Shown here one piece after another: positions 54,586-63,041 of a stretch of 64,000 nucleotides of DNA. The notes under the pieces are model-generated. The model was given only the letters and a program-made list of their open reading frames with translations, was not told the DNA's origin and searched no databases. The stretch is from the NCBI RefSeq assembly GCF_020687505.1, contig NZ_JAJEQT010000004.1. One strand, written 5' to 3'. The position numbers were made by a program, and so were the translations under genes. This DNA comes from Coprococcus_C hominis. Its GTDB lineage: Bacteria > Bacillota > Clostridia > Lachnospirales > Lachnospiraceae. Numbering within the stretch: position 1 is the stretch's first letter; each line of letters opens with the position of its first letter.

Positions 54586-56265
54586 TTAAAAGGCAATCCG
54601 CTCAAACTCTGGTACAGGCATTGGCTTTGCAAAATAAAATCCCTGCGCGATATCACAGTTAGAATTCTTCAGGAAATCCACATGTGCCTTTGTCTCGACG
54701 CCTTCCGCGATTACCTGCAAATGCAGATCCTTCGCCATACCGATGGTGTGATTTACCACAATCTTGCCCTTCTCCGAAGCGATCTCACTATCAAGGAATT
54801 CCTTGTCAATCTTGATCGTATCGACCGAGATATTTCGAATCAGATTCAATGAGGAGAATCCGGAACCAAAATCGTCCACCTCCAGCTTAAATCCCAGCTT
54901 CTGAAGACGGTCAAGCACACGATTCAGCTCCTCCGGCTTGTCTAAAAACAGAGATTCTGTGATCTCCAGATTCAGCATATCCGGTGTGAGATCGTATTTG
55001 TGGATCAGCTCCATCAACGCCTTTTCCAGATCGTTGTGCTGAATATGATATCTCGATATATTCACGGATATCGGCACAACCGAACGTCCCTGATCCAACC
55101 AGCGGCGGATATTCTTACACGCCTCTTCCCACATGTATTCATCCAACTTCAAAATAAAGCCGTTCTTCTCAAATAACGGAATGAAATCGTTCGGCGGGAT
55201 CAAGCCCTTCTCTGGATGCTGCCATCTGCAAAGCACTTCGGCACCACACAGGGAGTTGTCCTTCAAACGATACTTCGGCTGCAGATACATCTGATATTGA
55301 TGCTCGGTCAGCGCCTTCTCCATATCCTGCTCGATCTGTCCGGCACGTAGCATCTCCTCGCGGTAATGCTCATCATAAAATGCACAGAACTTCATGATAT
55401 TACCCTTTACGGTACGCTCTGCCATCATCGCACGGTCGCACATCAGATTCACCGGAATACTTCGGTCGTTCACCAGATAAATACCGAACTTTGTCACGAT
55501 ATCATACTGGAATGGATTGTTGCTGATCTTCTTGCGCAGCTTCTCAATCTCTTTGATGATCTCGCCCTTTTTATCATAGCTCATATAAAAGACGAACATA
55601 TCCGAATGCAATCTTGCGTAATTGTTCTGATTGCCATATGTCTCCTGCAATACCCGCGCTACAAAACGGAGCACCTGATCGCCCTCCGCAATACCGTGGA
55701 TATCGTTAATATTCTTAAAACGCTCAATGTCTAACAACACAATTGCATAATTATTGTATAAATCCTGAATCGCAACCTGCGTCTGATCATAAAACCGAAT
55801 CCGGTTCGAAATGCCAGTCAGCTTGTCCACCTCGTCTGGTGTATGGTTTATCAGCTTGACTGCCTGCTCCATCATATTCTGCATAACTACCTGCTCATTG
55901 TCGCCAAGTGCGACCAATGTTGCAAGCACAGCGTCTCTACCGTCAAACCATGCAATATCATGATAACGCCACGTTGCCACGCCATCAAGCAGCTCCTCAT
56001 AACGCTCCCGCACCAGCGGTGCCTGTGTCTTGATATGCTGCATCGGGCAGTCCATACACGGAGTTTCCTTCGTACAAAGCACCTCATGACAAATCATGCC
56101 GACACGATTTCCCATCAATTCAATCGCCTTGTCATTCTGATACAGAATCTCAAAGCTGGAACGGTCAATGACGATGCTTGCCTCACATCCGGCATTTAAA
56201 ATGGAGTGAATGACCTGCTTCGTCTCCTGCATGTTTAATTCATCGGTTATCATACCGAAATTCAT
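54586..56265 (-). CDS. PAS-GGDEF-EAL protein, probable cyclic-di-GMP phosphodiesterase
   Basis: A 559-aa cytosolic protein. The N-terminal PAS-like domain (residues about 15-115) has a Cys-rich segment (ICHEVLCTKETPCMDCP) as in several redox or metal-sensing PAS domains. The GGDEF domain (about 145-300) has LHSDMF where GGDEF belongs, so cyclase activity is not expected. The EAL domain (about 315-559) keeps its catalytic residues: GAEVLCRW, SVNISRYH, LEITESLF, VDDFGSGFSS, IKIDKEFL, AEGVET and QGFYFAKP. It should lower c-di-GMP, favouring motility, which fits a strain with two flagellar loci. GGAAG precedes the start. Confidence 0.88.
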   Translation of the reverse strand: MNFGMITDELNMQETKQVIHSILNAGCEASIVIDRSSFEILYQNDKAIELMGNRVGMICHEVLCTKETPCMDCPMQHIKTQAPLVRERYEELLDGVATWRYHDIAWFDGRDAVLATLVALGDNEQVVMQNMMEQAVKLINHTPDEVDKLTGISNRIRFYDQTQVAIQDLYNNYAIVLLDIERFKNINDIHGIAEGDQVLRFVARVLQETYGNQNNYARLHSDMFVFYMSYDKKGEIIKEIEKLRKKISNNPFQYDIVTKFGIYLVNDRSIPVNLMCDRAMMAERTVKGNIMKFCAFYDEHYREEMLRAGQIEQDMEKALTEHQYQMYLQPKYRLKDNSLCGAEVLCRWQHPEKGLIPPNDFIPLFEKNGFILKLDEYMWEEACKNIRRWLDQGRSVVPISVNISRYHIQHNDLEKALMELIHKYDLTPDMLNLEITESLFLDKPEELNRVLDRLQKLGFKLEVDDFGSGFSSLNLIRNISVDTIKIDKEFLDSEIASEKGKIVVNHTIGMAKDLHLQVIAEGVETKAHVDFLKNSNCDIAQGFYFAKPMPVPEFERIAF

Positions 56266-56431
56266 ATATTCGCTTCCTTTTATCAGGTAAATATTTATTT
56301 AGTAAACAACACAGATTTACTATAACAATGATGGAATTTTATGTCAATCGAAATCAGTCAAATACTTACAAATACTTGTGATTTTCTATGTTTTTACTAG
56401 ATTCTTTTCCTCGTGTTATATAATTTTTTGG

Positions 56432-56460
56432 TTGACAGAATGTGTATTATTCACTATACT
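56432..56460 (+). promoter_or_regulatory. Sigma-A promoter of the PerR-type gene
   Basis: TTGACA, 17-nt spacer, TATACT; the -35 is perfect and the -10 has one mismatch. Leader of about 150 nt to the start at 56615. Confidence 0.75.
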
Positions 56461-56463
56461 AAA

Positions 56464-56478
56464 TAATAAGAATTATTA
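56464..56478 (+). promoter_or_regulatory. PerR-like box over the start site
   Basis: TAATAAG-A-ATTATTA, a 7-1-7 inverted repeat with one mismatch, close to the Per/Fur box TTATAATNATTATAA. It sits 3 nt after the -10, so bound repressor would block the promoter (autoregulation). A second inverted repeat ATAGTA-TCAA-TACTAT is at 56491-56506. Confidence 0.55.
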
Positions 56479-56524
56479 CTATTTTATGATATAGTATCAA
56501 TACTATTCGTATACAGATAATGTG

Positions 56525-56576
56525 CAGAGTACGTTAACTCATATATTGTTCAGAGTGTGTTAGCTCATATATTGTG
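56525..56576 (+). repeat. 26-bp direct repeats in the PerR-type leader
   Basis: CAGAGTACGTTAACTCATAT and six more bases (56525-56550) recurs at 56551-56576 with 4 changes, and a third, weaker copy follows up to the SD. The rest of the gap 56266-56431 is AT-rich with no gene seen. Confidence 0.7.
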
Positions 56577-56614
56577 CATACAGTGTATTAGTATATATAG
56601 TAACGGAGGTATCT

Positions 56615-57016
56615 ATGGCAACAAGCAAATATAGTCATCAACGAGAATCAATTATAAACTTTCTGACGGGCAGAACCGATCACCCGACTGCGGATGCTGT
56701 CTACCAGTATTTGCGGAACGACCTCCCAACGATCAGTCTCGGTACGGTCTACCGGAACTTAAACCAGATGGCAGCGTCCGGCAGGATTCTGCGTCTGCAT
56801 GTAGACGGAAAAACCGATCACTACGACGCCTGCACCGACCCACATGCCCACCTTTTATGTACGAAATGCGGTGCCGTGCGTGATATCCATATGAATTTCG
56901 AGGATGATCTGATTGCACAGGCTGCAGAAATCTCACCATGCCGCGTGGATGGCGTATCTGTATTGTTTACCGGTTTGTGTGAAGAGTGCGCAGACTGTGT
57001 CGACGATGAACTTTGA
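56615..57016 (+). CDS. perR: Fur-family regulator, PerR type
   Basis: A 133-aa repressor. The winged helix is at residues about 5-78 (DHPTADAVYQYLRNDLPTIS, then LGTVYRNLNQMAASGRILRL), followed by the metal region HYDACTDPHAHLLCTKCGAV and a C-terminal CEEC. The CxxC pairs hold the structural zinc. PerR-type His/Asp ligands for the sensing metal appear present (DPHAH). No iron transport or peroxide genes are adjacent, so Fur cannot be excluded. SD GGAGG stands 5 nt from the ATG. Confidence 0.85.
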   Translation: MATSKYSHQRESIINFLTGRTDHPTADAVYQYLRNDLPTISLGTVYRNLNQMAASGRILRLHVDGKTDHYDACTDPHAHLLCTKCGAVRDIHMNFEDDLIAQAAEISPCRVDGVSVLFTGLCEECADCVDDEL

Positions 57017-57136
57017 TGGGTGATAAATCATAATTGGTGTTGAACTGTAATTGATGAAAAATCGCCGGTTCATAACAATTTCCCCAATATTTGACTTCTG
57101 TGTCTGTTTTACTGGGTAAATTATACGTAAAAACAA

Positions 57137-57292
57137 AAAATCCCCAACCATTTACGCTCTCAAGCAGCTTCCGGTTGGGGAATTTTTTGTTATATGAATT
57201 TATTCCCCAATCAGCCACTTTCTAGCCAGCTTCCAACTGGGGAATTTTTATTCTACTGCATTTTTTACCCAACAGTCACCCAATAATCAGTA
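57137..57292. repeat. 62-63 bp hairpin tandem repeat, array 1
   Basis: About 2.5 units of a repeat whose core is TTGGGGAATTTT ... ACCCAA; the TTGGGG/CTGGGG blocks start at 57175 and 57237 (62 bp apart). Unit and core match the arrays at 61073 and 63813. It lies between the convergent perR and SpoIIQ-like genes. Confidence 0.8.
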
Positions 57293-58156
57293 CTACTGCA
57301 TCAGAATCATTGGGTTGATTGGCACGCCATTCTTCATCAGCTCGAAAAATACATGTGTACCTTCCTCGGTATAGTAACTGCTTGGAGAAGCAACCTCGCC
57401 GATATTCTGCGCGGTTGTAATCGTATCACCCTCGGCGACAGTGACATTCATCAACTGTCCGTAGATTGCTTTGAATCCATTTCCCATGATTACAGTCACC
57501 GTCGTTCCATGCTCTTTGTCCTCGCTGACAGACTCGACAACGCCCTCATAGGCTGCCAATACATTTTCTCCCTCATCTGCAGCGATCAGGATACCCGGAT
57601 TGCAACGATAAGAACGAAGTGTCTTGAAGTATACGGTTGTGTCCATGCTGTATGGCAAGATGACCTTTCCATCTACTGGCCATACGAGCGTGCCACCTTC
57701 GTTGTAGGCATTCGCAACAACCACACCATCTTCATTGACGATCACGCCATCACTGCTTGTCTCTGCAGTCTCTTCAGATGATGCATTGCTGTCACTTGTA
57801 CTTTCATCTGTATTTTGTGCGCTTTCATTTGCGCTGTTTTCTGTATCCACACTTTGTGCATCTTCATTTGCAGCTATTTCCTGTGCTGTCTGATTGTCCG
57901 CATCGGTATCACCAGCAACTGCTTCATCGGAATTTGCCTCCGCGGTTTCCGGCATCTCCACCTTTGTCTCAGCAACCTGTTCCGTTGTTTCTGTTACCTC
58001 CGGTGCATTCAGATCCACCGTCTGCTTGTCTACTCCAAACTCGCTTTTGTAAGTATTGTAATTATAGATTACCATCAGACCAACGAACGCCAGAACGCCT
58101 GTGCCTATCGCAATATACAGTCCCTTTGTCCGCAAAAATTCTTTGAATCGGTCCAT
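57293..58156 (-). CDS. SpoIIQ-like membrane protein with degenerate M23 domain
   Basis: A 287-aa protein with one N-terminal membrane segment (residues about 12-32), a long acidic Ser/Thr/Glu linker (about 40-145) and a C-terminal M23 domain (about 155-287). The catalytic positions are lost: YGQLMN replaces YGHL, THVFFEL replaces LHFE, and the Hx(n)D site reads NPGILIAADEGENV. This is like Bacillus SpoIIQ, a non-catalytic partner of SpoIIIAH in forespore engulfment. Its upstream neighbour is SpoIID-like, as in Bacillus, which supports the assignment. Function in a species that may not sporulate is open. Confidence 0.75.
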   Translation of the reverse strand: MDRFKEFLRTKGLYIAIGTGVLAFVGLMVIYNYNTYKSEFGVDKQTVDLNAPEVTETTEQVAETKVEMPETAEANSDEAVAGDTDADNQTAQEIAANEDAQSVDTENSANESAQNTDESTSDSNASSEETAETSSDGVIVNEDGVVVANAYNEGGTLVWPVDGKVILPYSMDTTVYFKTLRSYRCNPGILIAADEGENVLAAYEGVVESVSEDKEHGTTVTVIMGNGFKAIYGQLMNVTVAEGDTITTAQNIGEVASPSSYYTEEGTHVFFELMKNGVPINPMILMQ

Positions 58157-58212
58157 ACTCTGCCTCCTTTTGATTTGCTAATGCTAGTATGGACACATTA
58201 TTTTCCTTTTAT

Positions 58213-58662
58213 TCAATTATTTTCTTTTTGCTCGATTATTTTTCCTTTGGTGGCGATCACCGCACGCTCATAACGCGCCTTGACGGATTTGTAATTCTCC
58301 CTGCCCCATTTTGCGATATAATCTTCTTCCGTATAATATTGAAATTCCAGATCTGACGCCTGTATTACGGTCGCGTCTCCCATCGCATAATACACCTTCG
58401 TCCGAAGCGCGACCGCCTGTGCCTGCAAATAGCTGTCATCCGCGCTTGCATCCACGATTCCCGGCATGATATGCGCTACATATTTTTCCACATCCACCAG
58501 CTCATTTCCCGCTTTCGTCTGCACCAGCACATCTCTCCCGGTTGAAATGCGTTCCAGCGAGGCAGTCCCGTCCCCCTGCTTTCCATTCACGCAGAATGTG
58601 ACGAGACACGGCACCACGATTGCACAAACAACCGCCACTAAAATATATGGAAATACTTTCAT
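58213..58662 (-). CDS. Short SpoIID-like protein
   Basis: A 149-aa protein with an N-terminal membrane segment (residues about 5-25) and the SpoIID signature VDVEKYVAHIMPGIVDAS, then YLQAQAVALRTKVYYAMGD near residue 80. Family members run to about 330 aa and have EMP at the catalytic Glu; here it is IMP, and the second half of the domain is missing. The ATG at 58662 follows AAAAGGG by 9 nt. It lies 57 nt upstream of the SpoIIQ-like gene. It probably lacks transglycosylase activity. Confidence 0.75.
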   Translation of the reverse strand: MKVFPYILVAVVCAIVVPCLVTFCVNGKQGDGTASLERISTGRDVLVQTKAGNELVDVEKYVAHIMPGIVDASADDSYLQAQAVALRTKVYYAMGDATVIQASDLEFQYYTEEDYIAKWGRENYKSVKARYERAVIATKGKIIEQKENN

Positions 58663-58755
58663 ATACAACAACCCTTTTCTTGCTCGTTTTATTATATGTA
58701 CAAACGCGGAGCAGCATGCTGTATTTTTGTATGTGTGCTCGCGATTGCTTCCGGC

Positions 58756-58783
58756 TTGACATATTCCGTATAATGTCTATAAT
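58756..58783 (+). promoter_or_regulatory. Consensus sigma-A promoter of the thi operon
   Basis: TTGACA, 16-nt spacer, TATAAT: both elements perfect. Transcription would start near 58790, leaving a leader of about 100 nt before thiG. Confidence 0.85.
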
Positions 58784-58812
58784 AATAGCAGAGTGTTTGT
58801 CATATATGGCTG

Positions 58813-58861
58813 CGCGAAGGGGCACACCACCACGGGTGTGGTTTTTTCGCGTGGCTTTTTT
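58813..58861 (+). terminator. Hairpin terminator in the thiG leader (possible attenuator)
   Basis: Outer stem CGCGAA / TTCGCG and inner ACCAC ... GTGGT, then a six-T run, all between the promoter and the thiG SD. No TPP riboswitch (THI element) motifs are found, so control must differ or the hairpin is for a promoter-proximal RNA. Confidence 0.65.
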
Positions 58862-58888
58862 GATATTTTATAAACGGAGGTTTCAAAT

Positions 58889-59662
58889 ATGGAGAATAAC
58901 AACGATGTTTTCATGCTTGGCGGACATGAGTTTCATTCCCGCTTTATCTTAGGTTCTGGAAAATACAATTCCCACCTGATCCGTGCGGCAGTCGAATATG
59001 CCGATGCCGAGATCGTCACGCTCGCCCTGCGCCGTGCCAATACCAGACCAGAAGAGAATATTCTGGACTTTATCCCGAAGAACGTAACGCTGCTGCCGAA
59101 CACATCCGGCGCAAGAAATGCAGAGGAAGCAATCCGTATCGCCCGCCTCGCCCGTAAAATGGCTGGCACTGATTTCGTCAAGGTCGAGATCATGCGCGAT
59201 TCCAAATACCTGCTTCCTGACAATCAGGAGACGATCAAAGCGACAGAAGTCCTCGCGAACGAAGGCTTTGTCGTTATGCCTTACATGTATCCAGACCTGA
59301 ATGTTGCCCGTGATCTGGCAAATGCAGGCGCCGCCTGTATCATGCCGCTCGCATCGCCGATTGGTTCCAACAAGGGTCTTGCAACGAAAGATTTCATCCA
59401 GATTCTGATTGATGAGATCGACCTCCCGATCATCGTCGATGCCGGTATCGGACGCCCTTCACAGGCTTGTGAAGCAATGGAAATGGGGGCCGCTGCCATC
59501 ATGGCAAATACCGCGATTGCAACTGCCGGTGATATCCCGATGATGGCAAGCGCATTTAAGGATGCGATCATCGCCGGTCGTAAAGCTTATCTGGCAGGAC
59601 CTGGGCGCGTACTCGACAAGGGCGGCGCAGCTTCCGATCCTCTGACCGGATTTTTGCGATAG
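58889..59662 (+). CDS. thiG: Thiazole synthase
   Basis: A 257-aa TIM-barrel enzyme that builds the thiazole of thiamine from DXP, dehydroglycine and ThiS thiocarboxylate. SRFILGSGKYNS at residues 17-28, the Schiff-base Lys in FVKVEIMRD near residue 95, PLASPIGSNKGLATKD near residue 153 and IVDAGIGRPSQA near residue 182. SD GGAGG stands 8 nt upstream. The partners thiS and thiF are not in the window; usually they precede thiG. Confidence 0.95.
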   Translation: MENNNDVFMLGGHEFHSRFILGSGKYNSHLIRAAVEYADAEIVTLALRRANTRPEENILDFIPKNVTLLPNTSGARNAEEAIRIARLARKMAGTDFVKVEIMRDSKYLLPDNQETIKATEVLANEGFVVMPYMYPDLNVARDLANAGAACIMPLASPIGSNKGLATKDFIQILIDEIDLPIIVDAGIGRPSQACEAMEMGAAAIMANTAIATAGDIPMMASAFKDAIIAGRKAYLAGPGRVLDKGGAASDPLTGFLR

Positions 59663-59676
59663 GAGGAAAATAACGA

Positions 59677-61011
59677 ATGGAACAAGAATATACAATAGAT
59701 AATTCCTACCTCTCTCCGGAAGCGCAGAAGCGCAAGAAGGACTTGGAGGAAAACCCGGCATCCCGTACCAACCATATGGAATATATGGACGGCATGGAAG
59801 TGCTGGATTCTGATATCAAGGACAAGGTGCGCGCAGCCATGCAGTCCTATGATTACAACGCTTACACTGATGCGGATGTCCGCACAGCCCTTGCAAATGC
59901 GAAGCAGGGACACTGTGGCATTGAAGATTTCAAAGCACTTTTATCCCCTGCCGCACTTCCACATTTGGAGGAAATGGCTGCTCTGGCACAGAAGGAGCGG
60001 TTGGCACATTTCGGCGACTGTGTATACATTTTCACCCCGCTATACATTGCGAACTATTGCGAGAATTACTGTGTGTACTGCGGTTTCAACTGCTACAACC
60101 ACATTCACAGAAAGAAGCTTTCCGAAGCAGAAATGGAAGCAGAGATGAAGGTCATCGCAGATTCCGGCATTGAGGAAATCCTGATGCTGACCGGCGAGAG
60201 CCGCGCCGTAAGTGACGTGAAATACATCGGCGAAGCGTGCAAGCTGGCGCGGAAATATTTCCGGAATATCGGTCTGGAGATCTACCCGGTCAATACTGAC
60301 GAATACCACTATCTGCATGAGTGCGGTGCCGACTACATCACTGTCTTCCAGGAGACTTACAACCCAGACAAGTATGAGACGCTTCATCTGATGGGGCACA
60401 AGCGTGTATGGCCATACCGTTTTGACGCGCAGGAACGCGCACTTCGCGGTGGCATGCGCGGTGTCGGATTCTCCGCTTTGCTGGGGCTCGATGATTACCA
60501 CACAGATGCTCTTGCAACAGCTCTGCACGTATATTATTTACAGCGCAAATACCCGCATGCAGAAATGTCTATTTCCTGTCCGCGTCTGCGCCCGATCATC
60601 AACAACGACAAGATCAATCCAAAGGATGTCCATGAAAATGTCCTCTGCCAGATATTATGTGCTTACCGGTTGTTCCTTCCATTTGCAGCAATCACGGTTT
60701 CTTCCCGCGAGGAAGCGCGTTTCCGCGATGGCATCATCCGCATCGCCGCAACTAAGATTTCCGCAGGTGTATCGACCGGTATCGGTGACCACAAGGAGAA
60801 ATACGAAGCACACGACGGGGCAAAGACTGATGCTGGTCAGGCATGTGAGAATAGCTCCAAATCAGTGGATGAGACAGCGACAGATGCTGGTGATGAGCAG
60901 TTTGAGATTGCTGACAGCCGCAGCTTCGAGGAAATCTACGATGCCATCCGCGCCCAGGGCATGCAGCCGGTATTGAACGACTACTTGTACACGGAGGAGT
61001 ATCATAATTAG
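59677..61011 (+). CDS. thiH: 2-iminoacetate synthase (radical SAM), with low-complexity insertion
   Basis: A 444-aa radical-SAM enzyme cleaving tyrosine to give dehydroglycine for ThiG. The iron-sulfur motif CENYCVYCGFNCYNHIH (CxxxCxxC) is near residue 124; GLEIYPVNTDEY near residue 205. It lies 14 nt behind thiG. Between residues about 365 and 405 stands an Asp/Thr/Ser-rich stretch (DGAKTDAGQACENSSKSVDE and on) not present in usual ThiH, which is about 370-390 aa; after it the conserved end resumes (GDEQFEIAD, then MQPVLNDYLYTEEY). Confidence 0.95.
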   Translation: MEQEYTIDNSYLSPEAQKRKKDLEENPASRTNHMEYMDGMEVLDSDIKDKVRAAMQSYDYNAYTDADVRTALANAKQGHCGIEDFKALLSPAALPHLEEMAALAQKERLAHFGDCVYIFTPLYIANYCENYCVYCGFNCYNHIHRKKLSEAEMEAEMKVIADSGIEEILMLTGESRAVSDVKYIGEACKLARKYFRNIGLEIYPVNTDEYHYLHECGADYITVFQETYNPDKYETLHLMGHKRVWPYRFDAQERALRGGMRGVGFSALLGLDDYHTDALATALHVYYLQRKYPHAEMSISCPRLRPIINNDKINPKDVHENVLCQILCAYRLFLPFAAITVSSREEARFRDGIIRIAATKISAGVSTGIGDHKEKYEAHDGAKTDAGQACENSSKSVDETATDAGDEQFEIADSRSFEEIYDAIRAQGMQPVLNDYLYTEEYHN

Positions 61012-61072
61012 GTTGTGGGGATTCTAATTTAGACTGGTAGCATGTTTTCGCTATGGTCTAATTACCAGTTTG

Positions 61073-61430
61073 TTGGGGGAATTTGGGCTATTTCCATTTT
61101 TCACCCAACTTGACATGGCTTGATTGCCTCTTTGTTGGGGAGATTTCCTACAATACGGATTTTCTCCCCAACTTGCCATATTCTAATTACCTATTTATTG
61201 GGGGAATTTTGTACTATTCATTTTTTCACCCAACTTGACATGGCTTGATTGCCTCTTTGTTGGGGAATTTTTGCACTATTCATTTTTTTACCCAATTTAC
61301 CATGATCGAATCACCGATTTGTTGGGGAATTTTTCTACAAGATGAATTTTTCACCCAATTCGTCATGACCGAATCGCCTACTTGTTGGGGAATTTTCCTA
61401 CAGTCCGGATTTTTATCCAACCTACGCCAT
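61073..61430. repeat. 62-63 bp hairpin tandem repeat, array 2 (six units)
   Basis: TTGGGG blocks start at 61073, 61135, 61198, 61260, 61322 and 61385, a spacing of 62, 63, 62, 62 and 63 bp. Each unit is TTGGGGAATTTT, about 16 variable bases, TTTTTCACCCAA, then a semi-conserved 24-base link of the type CTTGACATGGCTTGATTGCC. The TTGGG and CCCAA ends can pair. It fills the 486-nt gap between thiH and the ThiE-like gene; no gene in it. Confidence 0.9.
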
Positions 61431-61497
61431 AGCGGACATATCAAGACTAGGGAATATTTACAATTATCAAATGATATTTTCGAAAGGATTACAGAAT

Positions 61498-62439
61498 ATG
61501 ATGACACAAACACGAATCGCAGTAACAAACCGGACTATATGTTATGAATTATACAAACAGGCAGGCTTAGCAAGTGCAGAGGACACACCGCTCACTTGCT
61601 TATCCCGCCAGATTCGTGTGCTTCTAAACAATAATTCTTACGATAAAATTCTAGTTCGTGAAAAGGATCTAAGCGTAGAGGAATACCATGAATTTATCGC
61701 TGATATTTTCTCTGCCCAACATTCCTATCGCTCCGCAACTAACTTGACCTCCAATAACTGTACATCTCCAAAGAATCCGCTCACCATTAACTCAAGATCA
61801 GATAATTCTACCCTCACAAAATCAATATGCTCCGATGGATTCAACATAATGTCCTCCCGCATCATTGTACACAATTTTCCAGCGGTTGCCGAAGAATTTG
61901 GTACAGATCTGCATCTGCCATTTTTCATGTTTACGAATTTACTTTGTCAATCAGGCAATTCAGGACAAAATAATTTTCAGAATTCCCTATCTAATAGTTC
62001 TGTCCTGGCTTCTGATGCTTCTGGTACCTCTGTTATAACTTCAAATAACGATCTGACTCATGGTACCTCTGTTATAACTTCAGATAATGGTCTGTCCCAT
62101 GAGAATACTACATCCGCAACAACATCTTCTGACGGCTTCCGAAGAAAATATCCGCACATCAAAAGGATCGGAACCTCTATCCACAGTGTAGAGGACGCAG
62201 TCTTTGCAGAATCACATGGTGCAGATTACATCACCGCCGGACATATCTTTACAACGGATTGTAAAAAAGGGCTTCCGGGAAGAGGTATTGACTGGCTGAA
62301 GTCAATCTGCAATGCTGTTTCTATTCCAGTGTACGCCATCGGTGGAATTTCAGATGCAAATGTTTCCATGTTATACGATTGTAATATATCTGGATATTGC
62401 ATGATGTCGGCGTCCATGAAACCAATTCTATCCGAATAA
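61498..62439 (+). CDS. thiE: Thiamine phosphate synthase (ThiE/TenI fold) with two low-complexity insertions
   Basis: A 313-aa protein in which a ThiE/TenI barrel of about 200 residues is split. The recognised segments are ILVREKDLSVEEY (about residue 50), RIIVHNFPAVAEEFGTDLHL (about 121), RIGTSIHSVEDAVFAESHGA (about 222), DYITAGHIFTTDCKKGLPGR and IPVYAIGGISDANV. Inserts rich in Ser, Thr and Asn stand at about 74-114 and 146-210; the second holds a 39-bp tandem duplication (62023-62061 and 62062-62100). Two ATGs adjoin (61498, 61501) with AAAGGA upstream. It joins thiazole phosphate and HMP-PP, or is a TenI-like aminohydrolase. Confidence 0.7.
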   Translation: MMTQTRIAVTNRTICYELYKQAGLASAEDTPLTCLSRQIRVLLNNNSYDKILVREKDLSVEEYHEFIADIFSAQHSYRSATNLTSNNCTSPKNPLTINSRSDNSTLTKSICSDGFNIMSSRIIVHNFPAVAEEFGTDLHLPFFMFTNLLCQSGNSGQNNFQNSLSNSSVLASDASGTSVITSNNDLTHGTSVITSDNGLSHENTTSATTSSDGFRRKYPHIKRIGTSIHSVEDAVFAESHGADYITAGHIFTTDCKKGLPGRGIDWLKSICNAVSIPVYAIGGISDANVSMLYDCNISGYCMMSASMKPILSE

Positions 62440-62954
62440 TTGAGCGTTCCATTTTAAGGAATTAAGTTTGTTTCTGACAGATTACCTACTTTAATAAACC
62501 TAATTAAACTCCTTACAATTTGGAGCTTTTTCCCTTTTGGTTTACTTTACCACTACTCTGTCACATACTTTTGGGATTTACTATATTGTAACTTCATCAC
62601 ATATTTTTGATTTTTCTCTGTTGCAACCTCATCACTCGTTCTTCGTTTAGTGCAAATCTTATATTTTCTCCATTTTCCCCCAGCATATTCCCACTTGAAT
62701 TTGTGCAAATCTCCTAAACTTGCATTTTTTACTCAAAAAGTTCTTTACAAGCAATCATAATCCATGCTATTGTCTATATGGTTAATTCATTTAATTTCTA
62801 AAGTGAATTTATCTACATGTTCTTATTTTTACCCATTATTTTATTACATAATGAACATTATAACGAAACAGGCATAATTGTATCAAACTATGTCATGTCA
62901 TAACACTTTTTCTGACCCGGATTCTACTTCCCCCGGTCCCATATTTTTCTTTCT
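62440..62954. other. AT-rich intergenic region with no gene seen
   Basis: 515 nt with no open frame that has an SD, no tRNA-like fold and no strong terminator. It has several T-rich runs and a near-repeat (ACATACTTTTGGGATTTACT / ACATATTTTTGATTTTTC, around 62563-62620). Confidence 0.5.
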
Positions 62955-62997
62955 GACTAGGGACATTTTCTATCAGTTTCCTGTCATGTTCCTAGTC
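62955..62997 (+). promoter_or_regulatory. Inverted repeat ahead of the PD-(D/E)XK-like gene
   Basis: GACTAGG-GACA ... TGTC-ATGTT-CCTAGTC, a perfect 7-bp outer and 4-bp inner repeat, 45 nt before the start codon. TATAAT follows at about 63010. Operator or leader hairpin. Confidence 0.5.
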
Positions 62998-63041
62998 AAT
63001 TTCAAAAACTATAATTATTTTATTTAACAACGGAGGTTTTT

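Noticed and set aside
58784..58888. TPP riboswitch ahead of thiG
   Set aside because: The CUGAGA and the GCGNAGGGA-type elements of the THI box are absent.
61073..61430. CRISPR array
   Set aside because: The spacing is regular, but the repeats are not identical and the supposed spacers are themselves conserved; no cas gene is in the window.
61245..61547. Repetitive small protein encoded by the 62-63 bp array (either strand)
   Set aside because: Alternating 62 and 63 bp units break any common frame, and no SD precedes the possible starts.
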